From: Puccinellia tenuiflora
Lineage: Eukaryota; Streptophyta; Magnoliopsida; Poales; Poaceae
Assembly (NCBI GenBank): GCA_012064385.1
Contig: QRDG01000140.1
Coordinates: 971,707-1,035,706, forward strand
Length of the DNA stretch: 64,000 nt
Direction of reading: 5' to 3'
This document shows, piece by piece, positions 1-10,519 of the stretch (within the stretch, counting starts at the first letter, position 1; each line of letters starts with the position of its first letter). The translations under genes were made by a program, and so were the position numbers. The notes under the pieces were generated by a model. The model ran no database searches. It was not told the DNA's origin and worked only from the letters and a program-made list of their open reading frames with translations.

Positions 1-328
1 CAGAACGGTAGATAAGGAGGCCGTTGCAGTGATCCACGATTGGCTCATAACCGTTGCTGTACCCAGGCAAGAAGCCAAGATCGCCGTTCATCGCGGGCGG
101 CTCCGTCGATGGGCGGGTGAAAAAGCGCGGACATCTGTAGTCGATGTAGTTGACGAAGATGCCGCGCACTGCATGTGGGAGGGCGTGCGGGAGCAACAGC
201 CGATGGGCATCGCCGACGGCGCACCACGTCTTGCACACGCAGCGGGACACGGCGAGGTCCCTGGCCAGGAGGAGGCGGCGGAGGATGTTTGCGAGGACGT
301 CGTCGGGCAGGACTTCCGTCGAATCCAT
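1..328 (-). CDS. F-box protein, 5' part only (runs off the left edge)
   Basis: Read on the minus strand from the ATG at 328, the frame stays open to the window edge (109 codons). It begins MDSTEVLPDDVLANILRRLL, followed by ARDLAVSRCVCKTWCAV. This is the classic F-box pattern: LP-D-hydrophobic, L-R-L, then S-R-CVCK-W within the first 45 residues. Later CNGLL matches the start of the C-terminal region of plant F-box-associated or kelch-type proteins ('DHCNGLL'). F-box proteins bind SKP1 through this domain and select substrates for SCF ubiquitin ligases; the substrate-binding part lies outside the window. The first Met sits directly before the motif, so the start is well supported. Overlapping ORFs on the other strand are shadows. 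The family call is firm; the subfamily and target are unknown. Confidence 0.85.
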   Translation of the reverse strand, partial: MDSTEVLPDDVLANILRRLLLARDLAVSRCVCKTWCAVGDAHRLLLPHALPHAVRGIFVNYIDYRCPRFFTRPSTEPPAMNGDLGFLPGYSNGYEPIVDHCNGLLIYRS

Positions 329-1309
329 GGCTTCCGCGACCTTCACGCGTATCGTAAGCGCAGATCGAAAACAAACGGCGGCGGAGCGTTGTTGGAGGCA
401 GGGTTTTGTGTTCTACAAAAGGAGGAGGAAAACCTTTTTTTTTTTTTGAGGGGTAGGAGGAAAAACTGTTGCGCAGAGATATACAACTGGGTCATGTTGG
501 GCCGATCAGAACTAAGGGCCGCACAGACGCAGCTGGGCCGGGGCAGACCCCCTGATCAAAATCTTCCACCCGTTGGCAGGCACTCAAACTGTGCATGTTG
601 GCTCCTCACATGTATTTCAACGTGAGAAAGAGTGATGTATGCTATGTGTGGTACGGAAGCTGCATGGAGTCACGCCTCACATGTATTTCAACGTGACACG
701 GTTCACCATGTCATGAAATTGGTGGTTTGGAAATTAGTAATGATCTCGTGTGCAAAGAGGTCACTCCTCACCATGTCACGAAAGTCATCAGAGGATGCAG
801 TGGAGATCGAGACGATTTTTGCGAGGGGAGGGGGCTTGTGGTCTCCGAGAACGGCGGCAGACGCCGGAGCTCAGGATGACAATGACGTTGTGGAGGAGGA
901 TATGGCCGCCGCTACGAGAGTTGCGTCGCAGCGAGAATATAGGCCCATTGGGGTCGCATCGACCTGCACGGGCCGCGACCGGCGGCAGCATCTCGTCGAC
1001 ACCATCGTCAGCACATCACCCGAGAGCACGGCGAAGCACTACGGCCACTGAACCCTAGCTAGGGTTAGGGTTGCGTGCCGCGGAAAAGTTCAAGGAGCAA
1101 ATCGAGCTCGAGGAGACCAAAATGCACACCGATGCCGTCGGGTTGCGACCCATGGCGGCGGTGGAGGCGGCCGGGACAGCCCGGCAACGCTGGCGGCAAA
1201 ACCAGAATCATCAGAGGTGAGGGAGAAAGAGAGAGAGCACACGAATGAGCTTTTTGCCTGATCGGGTTGGACCGGACCGACAAGGGTCTTTTGGTCTTTT
1301 TGACCATAC
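329..1309. other. Gene-poor stretch 5' of the F-box gene
   Basis: This should include the F-box promoter (minus strand), but I see no clear TATA box. It holds a T-run at about 436-448, a 22-base perfect direct repeat at 604-625 and 675-696 containing CACATGTATTTCAACGTG, and a short telomere-like stretch near 1053-1072. Open frames of 139 and 80 codons here show no recognisable domain and are not called as genes. Confidence 0.4.
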
Positions 1310-1624
1310 ATGGTGCCTTACTTTAGAAAAGTGCCACTATAGGTAATGGCCTATTGGGGCACTTCTCTAAAGTGGCACTATAGGTAATAACCTATTGGAG
1401 GCACTTTAAAGAAGTGCCACTGTAGTTAATGGCCTATTGGGGCACTTCTCTAAAGTGGCACTATAGGTAATGACCTATCGGGTACTTTTGAAAAGTGCCT
1501 CGATAGCTTTATACAAATTGGGGAACTTTGGTAAAGTGCCTCAATTTCTATATGAATTTGTGAAACTTTATTCAAAGTCCCCCAAAATGTAAACTATTGT
1601 GGCAATTTCGAAAGTGCCACCGTG
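1310..1624. repeat. Cluster of short direct and inverted repeats (AAGTGCCACTATAGG type)
   Basis: A unit of about 55-60 bases recurs about four times: an AAGTGCCACTATAGG block, then TAATGGCCTATTGGGGCACTT. Inverted copies (TAAAGTGGCACTATAGG) are interleaved, so the region can fold. Interleaved short repeats like this are typical of the subterminal region of a DNA transposon. No terminus or target duplication could be identified. The Harbinger-like element at 1628 is inserted at its right edge. Confidence 0.55.
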
Positions 1625-1627
1625 TAA

Positions 1628-2800
1628 GAGCATCTCTAGCAGAGACTGAAAAACGTCCGGAACTGAAAAATTCCGGCGGTTTTACCGGCTCAGACCGTTT
1701 TTTGGGCCAGAACAGAGCCCGTAAAGCCCTCTCGGCCTGAAATTTTTTTCCGAGCGCCCAAAAAACCGAGTGGCCGAACCAGATAAGTAGAGGCCGGAGG
1801 GGGGTTTTTAGTCCATGCCCCCATTCGCTCCGCCACGCGCCGACGAGAAATCCCAGCTCTGTCGCCTGTGCTCTGACGAGCAATCCCTCACCCCCACCCC
1901 CCGCCACCAGATCCACCACCGCCGCCACGCGATGCCACCGAAGCAGGTCATGCCGAAGCGCGAGGCCTCCTCCCGCCCCGACATCGACCCATCGGATCTC
2001 TCCGACGTGGCGAGGCGGCACCTCGTGAGGTCCAACTATGCGTGGAAGCAAGCGGCGAAGGCCTTTCACCAACGCTGGAGCGGGTTGTCGCGAAGGCTCC
2101 TGTACCGCGCGGTACCAGAGTTTGACCGCCTCCACGCCACTGCCAGGAGCGGCCAGGAGAGCTCGAGCTGCGCCGGCGAGGGGAGCTATAGTGGCACAGG
2201 AAGCTCTTCCCCCGCGATGGTGAGGAGGGAGCCGCCAAAGGAGGAGCTCAACGAGGTCGAGTGGTACGACCCCGCCGCATTCGGCCGGTCCTTATCCTCC
2301 CTCGACTTCGTCCCAGCGAACGCGGTCGACGCCGTCGTGGCGACCCTCTGCGAGCGGTCGGCGGAAGAGGTCGCGGAGCTCGAGGCACGGCGCCGCTGCG
2401 ACGAGGAGATCAATGAGGTGCTCCTCGATCAGGCCCTCGCCGCCTCGCTCGCGGAGCCCATCCCCGTCGTCTCCTCCGACGTGGAATGACCGGCGCTGCT
2501 CCACCGCCGCTGCGAGATCTATGTCGCCGCGGCGCCCCCGGGTAGGTTTAGGGTTTAGGGCTAGGGTCTAGTGTAGGTTCTTTTGCATCTCCGGTGATCA
2601 CCGTCGGCGGTTTTTGGCTGTAAACCGGTGATCACCGCCGATGTTCGTCCATTTTTCGCTGCAATGCAAAAATAATTAATTTACAGTTCAATTTTCGGTC
2701 TCGGATCTGCGTCGAGCTTTTTCGATGCGGAAACACATGAAAATGCAAACCGAAAACATGGTTTTCAGTTCCGCCTTTTACGGACTCTAGCAAGATGCTC
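1628..2800. mobile_element. PIF/Harbinger-like DNA element with TAA target duplication
   Basis: The left end reads GAGCATCTCTAGCAGA. The reverse complement of the right end reads GAGCATCTTGCTAGAG, and both continue with similar bases (GTCCG or GTCCGGAACTG). TAA flanks the element on both sides (1625-1627 and 2801-2803), the three-base target duplication expected of PIF/Harbinger. No transposase is present, so the copy is non-autonomous, but it carries a 224-codon ORF. Confidence 0.75.
1815..2489 (+). CDS. Uninterrupted ORF of unknown function inside the Harbinger-like element
   Basis: This is a 224-codon, GC-rich frame. A second Met at 1932 (MPPKQVMPKREASS) is an equally plausible start. The product is acidic toward the C terminus and contains RRHLVRSNYAWKQAAKAF in the middle and a helical stretch (VAELEARRRCDEEINEVLLDQALAASLAEP) near the end, which is cited here only in outline and could form an amphipathic helix. 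I recognise no domain: there is no DDE signature and no convincing Myb/SANT motif. It may be the accessory ORF of the element family, a captured host exon, or a chance frame in GC-rich DNA. The long open frame inside an otherwise decayed neighbourhood is the only argument for reality. Confidence 0.35.
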   Translation: MPPFAPPRADEKSQLCRLCSDEQSLTPTPRHQIHHRRHAMPPKQVMPKREASSRPDIDPSDLSDVARRHLVRSNYAWKQAAKAFHQRWSGLSRRLLYRAVPEFDRLHATARSGQESSSCAGEGSYSGTGSSSPAMVRREPPKEELNEVEWYDPAAFGRSLSSLDFVPANAVDAVVATLCERSAEEVAELEARRRCDEEINEVLLDQALAASLAEPIPVVSSDVE

Positions 2801-2803
2801 TAA

Positions 2804-2985
2804 GTGCCTCTATTTGCTGACCGTGGCCTAGTAACTTACGCTTCTTCAAGCCAAGTTCATAGTCTAATTTATGACACTGACATACACATAACTAATGAAC
2901 TGCACACACTGATCTACTAACGTGCAAGCAGGTAGGCAGCAGTTAGCCTGAAGTTGAGCCTAATCAAGAGATTACCCTAATCAAT
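2804..2985. other. Short intergenic stretch between two DNA elements
   Basis: I see no gene, repeat or regulatory signal here. Confidence 0.4.
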
Positions 2986-2987
2986 TA

Positions 2988-3110
2988 CTCCCTCCGTCCT
3001 AAATTAGTTGTCTTCCATTTGCCAAAAAGTGGATGTATCTATATTTGTAACATGTCTAGATACATCCACTTTTTGGCAAATAGAAGACAACTAATTTGGA
3101 ACAGAGGGAG
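2988..3110. mobile_element. Stowaway MITE
   Basis: The ends are CTCCCTCCGTCC and the inverse GAGGGAG. The element is almost wholly palindromic (the arm with GCCAAAAAGTGGATGTATC appears inverted). TA flanks both sides (2986-2987 and 3111-3112). This is a textbook Tc1/mariner-derived Stowaway element of 123 bases. Confidence 0.95.
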
Positions 3111-3112
3111 TA

Positions 3113-3437
3113 ATAATTAGCGGAAAGTAAAAAAAGAAAAGCTGGAACACTTCATCATAGATTTCAGTAGGGTGCAAAATTTCACTAGGATTCAGATTTC
3201 AGTGATACATACATATCTACTTGTCCATGTTTAAATATGAACACAGAACGTGAAGAAATGTAAACGTGAAAGACGGGTACGTCCTGGTATTTAAACCGTG
3301 GAAAAAGAAACAATTAACTGAACCAAAGGCATAAATAATAAAAGATCACCGTTTGCCCAAATGATGAATGTACTCATAGATGATCGGGTGCACAAAATGA
3401 TCAAGAAGTGTACGAAAGACAAATCTAAGAAAGTTCT
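3113..3437. other. AT-rich stretch left of the gypsy LTR
   Basis: No gene is recognised. A 116-codon minus-strand frame (3291-3641) crosses into the LTR and looks fortuitous. The last five bases (GTTCT) are not repeated after the right LTR. Confidence 0.4.
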
Positions 3438-3855
3438 TGTCGTGGGGCTACCTTTCGGGTACCCCACGGTGGTAGTACCTGGGTCACGCCAAGAGAGGCC
3501 CATGTAGTGTACCGTGTGGCCCAAGTAGTCGGTTAGGCCGGTGATGGTTCTCCTTATCTTGTAACGTGCGATCTGCACCGTCCACCCGAGACCTGGCCTG
3601 TGATATAAAGGCCAGGAGGGTGCGTCGTCTAGGTCAAGCAAGCAGCATACAAACCCTAGCGAGATTGCATCTCGCCATTGTAGCCACTTCGATAATTCCA
3701 GACAAGCAGGAGTAGGTCTTTACCTCACCTCGAGGGGCCGAACCTGGGTAAACTCGCCCCCTGTTAGCCGTCACAGCCACCAACGTTCATACTCTCTCCC
3801 CCTCAATCAACCCGGGGTGTACAACCTTGGGATTTGCCGAGTCCACTCCTCGTCA
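3438..3855 (+). repeat. 5' LTR of the Tat-type element
   Basis: It begins TGTCGTGGGGCTACC and ends CTCGTCA. It matches 16562-16990 throughout, with scattered substitutions and small indels, for example in the segment after GTCTAGGTCAAGCAA. It holds a TATA box and ends directly before the primer-binding site. Confidence 0.92.
3604..3610 (+). promoter_or_regulatory. TATA box of the 5' LTR
   Basis: TATAAAG lies in the context TGTGATATAAAGGCCAGG, about 250 bases before the LTR end. The same motif is conserved in the right LTR at 16738-16744. It probably sets the retrotransposon transcription start. Confidence 0.65.
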
Positions 3856-3857
3856 AT

Positions 3858-3875
3858 TGGCGCCGTCTGTGGGAA
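3858..3875 (+). promoter_or_regulatory. Primer-binding site
   Basis: TGGCGCCGTCTGTGGGAA lies two bases after the LTR. The first nine bases fit the 3' end of tRNA-Asp and the rest diverges. This TGGCGCCGT type of site is common in grass gypsy elements. Confidence 0.75.
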
Positions 3876-3893
3876 GAACAGATCGTTGGAGTC

Positions 3894-6800
3894 ATGGTTG
3901 CGCCGGCCTCATCAACAATGAAGAACGGCATCAGCGCCAGGGAGTCGATCTACACCGGCTTCCTCGAGTTCGTCCACCACTCGCCGGCGGATCTCCCGGC
4001 GTATGCTGAGGTGCAGCAGAGCACGTGGATTACCTTTGGTAGTCTGCGCTATCTGGTGGACAGTCGCGGAACGATCCGGCCCACGCTGGCCACGTTGCGC
4101 GCGACGGACGCGCCAGCATCTACACCGACTGCGCCGACCGCGGCTTCACCCGCCGCGAAGATCGCATCTACTTCGACTGCGTCAGCACCATCTACGACTG
4201 CGTCAAAGGCGACTGCGGTGACCACACCCGCAGTTACCAGAAAAATCGCATCTACTGCAACCTTGGCGCGGAACAAGTCTACTCCGACCTTCTTGTCCGC
4301 GCCTCGGCCGAAGCCAAAATTTGCGCCAATTTCGTCAACCGCGCCTCTGCGTCGCGGAATCGCCAGTAGCAGTGACCGTGGCACCCGCCACGTTGCTGTG
4401 ATCTTCGACTCTGAGCATAGCTCGGACGAAGGAAGCAGGACTGGGAGCATCAGCCCCACTCGACGGGTTTACCCCGCGCAAGTCTATATGGCCAGCCCAG
4501 CAAGATCCAACGGCGGGGAACCCGTATACCCGCTGGAGGTGACCATGCCGGACAGGGTGACAAGGCTCACCATCACTCGGGAGATGGCGATCCAGGCCAT
4601 GAAGCACGTGGACGAAGGCACGTTCCCTTCACCAGATGAACCTCGAGAAGACCAACTGGCGGTCCAATACTTGCTTTGGAAGGAGTCCGAGCGAGTCCGC
4701 CAAGAGAAGGCCGATCTGATTCGGCGCAAAGAACTAGCCGACGCGTCGAGTGCCAGGAGGGCAGCACACTCGTTCTTGGCCGGATCGGAGGAAGTCTCGC
4801 AAGGAGGACGTCACAGGGCTCGCATGCCACGAGTGCCAGAAGCTGATCGCGTCCACCTCACTCGCAATCTGGAGTCGTCATTCATGACGGAAGATGCGGA
4901 CGGAATCCCCGTCCCCAAGACACCCGCTTCGGCCCTCATGGCGGTCGAAACCTACCTGCGACTAACACAGCCGCCGGAGGGTGACGCCCACGCCCGCCTC
5001 CACAGGCGACAAATTCAATCCCTCAGGGAAGTCGAGGAAGTCCTGGCAAAATCAGCACCGGCAGAAAAGGCGCACGAGAATCGAGGCCGCCGCGATCGTG
5101 AACCCGCACCACTTGCAGACCCAGCCCCAATTCGACTGCGACAGCCGCAGCCAGGCGAAGATGTCCGCAACGTCGTCGCACAGAGAAGGGTGGACCGCAG
5201 TCGACGGCTGCGAGCGGCGAGTGCACAAGCCAACGACTACGACGACGACGACTTCGAGCCACGCGGAGCCGCATGTTTCAGCTTCAACATCCGCGACACG
5301 AAGATGCCCAAAGGCTTCAAGCTAACAGCGGAGACACCCAAGTATGACGGGAAGCAAGACCCAAGGGACTGGCTGGAAGACTACCTCATCGCGTGCAGCT
5401 GTCAAGGTGGTACTTCGACTACTGCCATGCAGTACATCCAGTTGATGCTCACGGGATCTGCTCGTGGGTGGCTCAACACTCAGCCCAGGGACGCTTTCAG
5501 CACCTGGGACGAGTTCAGGAACGCCTTCGTGAAGAGTTTTCTGGGGACATACGCAAGGCCAACAACCCTCATCAAGCTCCAGGCGTGCAAGCAAGGTCGA
5601 GACGAGCCACTCCGTTCATACATCCAGCGGTGGACCTTACTTCGCAACACCATGGACGGAGCCACCTCAGAAGACAGGGTAATGGACGCATTCATGCACG
5701 GCGTTTACCGCCGCGACCTCCGTGAGGAATTTGGTAGGCTTAGGCCGAGGAACATGATCGAGCTCATGCAGATAGCCAACCAGTGGGCAGATGGAGAAGA
5801 CTCTGTTCGTGATGCACCACGATCTCCAAGGCAAGAGGCAGGACCTAGCAACTGGCGAGAAGGGCGCCTGAAAAAGAAGCCGCGTTACGTCGGCAACGAC
5901 TCGATCGAGTTAGTAGCGGCGGGATTCGAAACCCCCCGTGAGAGTGAAGGGCAGTACAACCAGGACGGTGGCAGCAGCTATCATAGAGACGGAAGTCGCA
6001 AGCGCGAGTGGCGGAGACGCCCACTGACTGAGGAAGAAGAGTTAGAGCAACCCTGCAAGCATCACATGTTCAGGGACCCAGAAACAGGCAAGTGGGGATC
6101 CCGCCACCTATTGAAGGATTGCAGAAAGGCGCGTAAGATCTACAGGGCGTTTGCGCGAATAGTCCCTCAGAACGGACAGCGTGATAATCAAGCGGCACCC
6201 GTGGCACAGCCAGCCGCACAGCTGGCCCTCCAGGCGCCACCTCCTCCTCCAGTCGCCAACCCAGCGCAAGCAGCGCTGGCCTTCTACCCGCAACAGCAAC
6301 AACAGCCACAGCCACAGCCGCAGGATCCTGCTAACGCGTTCCCAGCAGCACGTGGGCAGATCAACATGATACAGAAGGGACGTCCTTCCAACAGGACCCA
6401 GAAAATCATCACCCGCCAGGTCTACCAAGCACTCACCAATCCACCTGCAGTACCCGATTACCTGAGAGGCTCAGAAACAGCGATCACTTTCTCCAGAGCG
6501 GACCACCCGCCGGCGATACCACGACCCGGGCACGCTGCTCTGGTAGTCGAAGCTCAGATCGGGGAGTACACCTTGAAGAAGGTATTCATGGATGGAGGCA
6601 GCGGTATAAACATCATCTTCGCCGACACCCTAAGAAGGATGAACAGGTCAACATCCAACCTAACGCCATCAGCAAATACCTTCCACGGTATTGTACCAGG
6701 GCAAGCAGTCACGCCCATGGGAACAGTTACACTCGACGTCATATTCGGCACACCCGAAAACTTCCAGCGAGAGGCGATCGACTTCGAGGTAGTCGACTGG

Positions 6801-7157
6801 AAGTCACAATATCATGCCATACTGGGTCGTCCGGCCTTCGCCAGATTCATGGCAGTGCCACATTACGCCTACCTCCTGCTCAAGATGCCGGGACCAAAGG
6901 GTGTCATCACGGTGAAAGGCGACTTCGACCGGTCTGACAGCTGCGACCGCGAGTTCAGCAGGATTTCTGAGTTCTTTGGGATGGACGAGCACCTGGAGAT
7001 GATGGCAGTCGACAATGACAAGACTCTGTTCCCGCCACGGAAGAAATCATCCAAGGAGTCGACATTCAACACAAGCGACGACACAAGGGCTCACCAGGTA
7101 CACCCGACGGATGCCGACAAGACGGTCAGGGTGTCATCAAGCCTGACTAACGCATAG
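3894..7157 (+). CDS. Gag-protease polyprotein of the Tat-type element
   Basis: Translation probably starts at the ATG at 3894, the first Met after the primer-binding site; the frame is open upstream to 3834 inside the LTR. A Ser/Thr/Ala-rich N-terminal third is followed by a Retrotrans_gag domain (about residues 465-640, PKYDGKQDPRDWLEDY ... FVKSFLG), a Cys/His-containing segment (CKHHMF ... HLLKDC), a Gln/Pro-rich linker, and an aspartic protease with DGGSG at about residue 899, where many elements have DTGA or DSGS. The product forms the virus-like particle and the processing protease. The frame is intact for over 1080 codons and ends at TAG 7155-7157. Pol continues in the same frame, so this stop is either a programmed readthrough site or a nonsense mutation. 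Confidence 0.88.
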   Translation: MVAPASSTMKNGISARESIYTGFLEFVHHSPADLPAYAEVQQSTWITFGSLRYLVDSRGTIRPTLATLRATDAPASTPTAPTAASPAAKIASTSTASAPSTTASKATAVTTPAVTRKIASTATLARNKSTPTFLSAPRPKPKFAPISSTAPLRRGIASSSDRGTRHVAVIFDSEHSSDEGSRTGSISPTRRVYPAQVYMASPARSNGGEPVYPLEVTMPDRVTRLTITREMAIQAMKHVDEGTFPSPDEPREDQLAVQYLLWKESERVRQEKADLIRRKELADASSARRAAHSFLAGSEEVSQGGRHRARMPRVPEADRVHLTRNLESSFMTEDADGIPVPKTPASALMAVETYLRLTQPPEGDAHARLHRRQIQSLREVEEVLAKSAPAEKAHENRGRRDREPAPLADPAPIRLRQPQPGEDVRNVVAQRRVDRSRRLRAASAQANDYDDDDFEPRGAACFSFNIRDTKMPKGFKLTAETPKYDGKQDPRDWLEDYLIACSCQGGTSTTAMQYIQLMLTGSARGWLNTQPRDAFSTWDEFRNAFVKSFLGTYARPTTLIKLQACKQGRDEPLRSYIQRWTLLRNTMDGATSEDRVMDAFMHGVYRRDLREEFGRLRPRNMIELMQIANQWADGEDSVRDAPRSPRQEAGPSNWREGRLKKKPRYVGNDSIELVAAGFETPRESEGQYNQDGGSSYHRDGSRKREWRRRPLTEEEELEQPCKHHMFRDPETGKWGSRHLLKDCRKARKIYRAFARIVPQNGQRDNQAAPVAQPAAQLALQAPPPPPVANPAQAALAFYPQQQQQPQPQPQDPANAFPAARGQINMIQKGRPSNRTQKIITRQVYQALTNPPAVPDYLRGSETAITFSRADHPPAIPRPGHAALVVEAQIGEYTLKKVFMDGGSGINIIFADTLRRMNRSTSNLTPSANTFHGIVPGQAVTPMGTVTLDVIFGTPENFQREAIDFEVVDWKSQYHAILGRPAFARFMAVPHYAYLLLKMPGPKGVITVKGDFDRSDSCDREFSRISEFFGMDEHLEMMAVDNDKTLFPPRKKSSKESTFNTSDDTRAHQVHPTDADKTVRVSSSLTNA

Positions 7158-10100
7158 GAAAACGCGCTCGTCGAGTTCCTGCGCGAGAACTGGAAGATAT
7201 TCGCCTGGCAACCTTCTGACATGCCAGGTATACCAAGGGAACTCGCCGAGCACTCCTTACGCGTCCGCAAAGACGCCAGGCCAGTGAAGCAGTCCATGAG
7301 GCGCTTTGCGGGTCCCAAGAGAGATGCCATCAGCAAGGAAATTGACCGGCTGCTTCACGCCGGATTTATTCGAGAAATAGAAGATTCAGAGTGGGTAGCA
7401 AACCCGGTACTGGTGGAAAAGAAGAAGACGAAGAAACTCCGCATGTGCGTCGACTTCACCGCCATCAACAAGTGCTGCCCCAAAGATCACTTTCCGCTCC
7501 CGCGGATTGATCAGATCGTCGATTCGACTGCAGGTTGCGCACGCCTATCCTTCCTGGATGCCTACTCCGGGTACCAGCAGATCAGGATGAAAGTCGAGGA
7601 TCAGGAGAAGACGGCGTTCATCACACCACACGGTGTATTCTGTTACCAGATGATGCCCTTCGGGTTGAAGAATGCTGGAGCTACATACCAGCGCACGATG
7701 CAGGCCTGCCTGAAGAAGCTCATAGGACAGATTGTCCAGGTCTACGTCGACGACATAGTCGTCACCACCCGCACAGAGGACAGCCTCATCGACGACCTCC
7801 GCAAGGTCTTCGACGCGCTCAACAAGTACCAGATCAAGTTAAACCCAGAAAAGTGCGTCTTCGGCGTCCCAGCCGGAGAATTACTGGGGTACCTTGTTTC
7901 TGCGAGAGGAATCGAAGCCAACCCTGAGAAGGTGCAGAACATACTCGACATGCCTGCACCGACCAAGCTTCATGAAGTACAACGCCTAGCCGGCAGAGTC
8001 GCAGCGCTCAGTCGGTTTATTAGTAAGTTGGGAGAAAAGGCCCTGCCCTTCTACCAACTGATGAAAAAGGCAGACAAATTCGAGTGGACAGAGGAGGCAC
8101 AAGATGCATTCGACAAACTGAAGCAGACCCTCACAACTCCTCCAGTGCTGGTGGCACCACAGGAGAATGAGCCACTGTACCTGTATGTGGCAGCCACGAA
8201 CAGGGTGGTCAGTACCGTACTCGTAGTCGAGCGGGAGGAAGAAGGAAAGAGTCACCCTATTTAGCGACCTGTGTATTACCTCAGCGAGGTGCTAACTGAT
8301 TCCAAGCAGCGGTACCCGCACTACCAGAAGCTGGCATACGGAGTCTTCATGACGTCCAGGAAGGTGGTCCACTATTTCTCCGAGCACCCGATCACGGTGG
8401 TAAGCTCCTCTGCCCTATCCGACATCCTCACTAACCCAGCCGCGACAGGAAGAGTCGCCAAGTGGGTTGTCGAGTTAGGGCCATGGGGGCTGAAGTACGC
8501 ACACCCGAAGGCAATCAAGGCCCAGGTCCTCCCAGAGTTCACCACAGAGTGGATAGAAGCACAACTGCCCGACGAGCCCGACTTGTCCAATGTATGGACA
8601 ATGTATTTTGATGGATCCAAGAAATTCAACTCAGCCGGAGCAGGAGTCGTGCTCATTTCACCTAAAGGCGACAAGCTGAAGTACGTGCTGCAGATGAAGT
8701 TCCCAACGCCTTCCAACAACGAAGCAGAGTACGAAGCCCTGATCCACGGCATGCGGATGGCCCAGAACTGTGGCGCCACTCGCCTCATGATCTACGGCGA
8801 CTCCTATCTGGTTGTGCAGCAAACCATGAAGCAGTGTAATGCCATCGCTAACAACATGATAGCCTACAGGGAGCTGTACAATCAACTGGAAGGCCTCTTC
8901 GACGGCTGTGAACTGCGGCACATCGGCCGCAAAAGCAACGAAGAAGCTGACGTCCTGGCCAACCTAGGTTCGGATCGAGCTCCGGTGCCACCCGGAGTCT
9001 TCCTCGAGTGCATCACACAGCGCTCAATCAAGCTGCGACCCCCGCCAGGACCCTCTACATCGACAACAAGCACCGCCAACCCACCAAGCACAGAGAAGGA
9101 GGTCATGGAGATAATGCTGGTCGAGCCCATGTGGACAAGCCGTATCTGGCCTACATGCTGCACCAGCGGCTGCCGGAGAACCAAGTCGAAGCCAAGCGCA
9201 TCGTCCGCCGTTCCAAAGGCTTCACCATAATAAATGGCGAGCTCTACAAGAGAAGCATCTCAGGAGTCCTCCAACGGTGCATCGATCCAGCCGACGGCCA
9301 AGCAATCTACTCGACATCCACGCCAGCATATGCGGGCACCACGCAAGCAGTCGAGCATGGTGGCCAAGGCTTTGCGAGCAGGGTTCTACTGGCCCACCGC
9401 AATGCAAGACGCAGAGGAGCTGGTCAAAAAGTGCGTTGGCTGTCAGGAGTTCGCCAACAAGCCGCATGCACCAGCGTCGGCACTGAAGACAATACCACTC
9501 GCGTGGCCCTTCGCGCAATGGGGACTCGACATGGTAGGTCCCTTCAAGAAATCCTCCCAGGCGGGCACACTCACCTCCTGGTGGCAGTCGACAAGTTCAC
9601 GAAGTGGATCGAGGCGGTCCCAATCACAAGCTCAACCGCAACCTCAGCGGTCACTTCATCAGGTCAATCATCTTCAGGTTCGGTGTGCGCACGGCATCAT
9701 CACCGACAACGGGACGAACTTCACAGCGAAGCAATTCAGGATTTCTGCTCTGAACAAGGTGTCAAGCTCAGTTAGGCATCCCGTCTCGCACCCGCAGTCC
9801 AATGGGCAAGTCGAGAAGGCAACTTGGTCTAGTCCAGCAAAGGCATCAAGAAGCGTCTGCGAGTACCATTGAAGCGAGCGAAAGGAGCCTGGGTGGAGGA
9901 GCTACCAAGTGTGCTGTGGAGCCTACGCACCACGCCAAACAGATCTACCCAGTATACCCATTCTTCATGGTGTACGGCGCCGAAGCAGTCCTGCCCTGCG
10001 ACATCAAATTTGAGCTCCACGAGTAGTGGCATACGACGAGTCCGATGCGGAAGAAGCACTCGAAGATGATGTGGATGTCCTGATGAGCACGCGACATCGC

Positions 10101-10358
10101 CTCAGCCGCACAGCCGTGTACCAGCAAGACCTGCGCAACTACCACGGTCGGCGACTGCGCGCCTAGAGCATTCGTCCCAGGGACCTGGTTCTCCGGCTCA
10201 AGCAGAAGAAGTGCACAAACTCGCCTCCCCATGGGAGGGGGCCATACATTGTGACAGAGGCAATCGGCAACGGAGCTTACCGCCTGAAGGACTCGAAGAC
10301 AGGGACAGTCTGCAGCAATCCGTGGAACGTGGCACAGTTACGCCGCTTCTACGCCTGA
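7158..10358 (+). pseudogene. Pol: reverse transcriptase, RNase H, second RNase H, integrase (mutated)
   Basis: Directly after the gag stop the same frame encodes reverse transcriptase: MPGIPRELAEH, FLDAYSGYQQIRM, and the catalytic YVDD near 7744. An RT-linked RNase H follows, broken by TAG at 8262-8264. A second RNase H (YFDGSKKFNSAGAGVVL, NNEAEYEAL) spans about 8595-8960; this extra domain marks the Tat lineage. From about 9110 on, integrase is spread over all three frames: a zinc-binding CGHH ... CVGC, the core GLDMVGPF and ITDNGTNF, and NGQVEK. The C-terminal end (NVAQLRRFYA) stops at 10358. At least four frame changes and two in-frame stops make it inactive. Confidence 0.85.
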
Positions 10359-10519
10359 TCAACCCCAGCTTGTAAGCTTCACCTTGTTAAGTAGCAGCAG
10401 GTTTCTTACGCACTCTTTCCCTCGCCAGGGTACCTAAGGGGACTGGAAGGGTTTTAACGAGGCGGCCTGTTGCGAGAATCAATAAAGATATTTGAAGGAA
10501 AAGACTTGTCATTTCTTCC

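Noticed and set aside
29..625. A 198-codon plus-strand frame at the left edge
   Set aside because: It overlaps the F-box gene in antisense and shows no domain.
1053..1075. Telomere-like CCCTAGC/TAGGGTTAGGGTT near 1060 and TTTAGGGTTTAGGG near 2547
   Set aside because: Too short for interstitial telomere arrays; such telo-box motifs are frequent by chance and in promoters.
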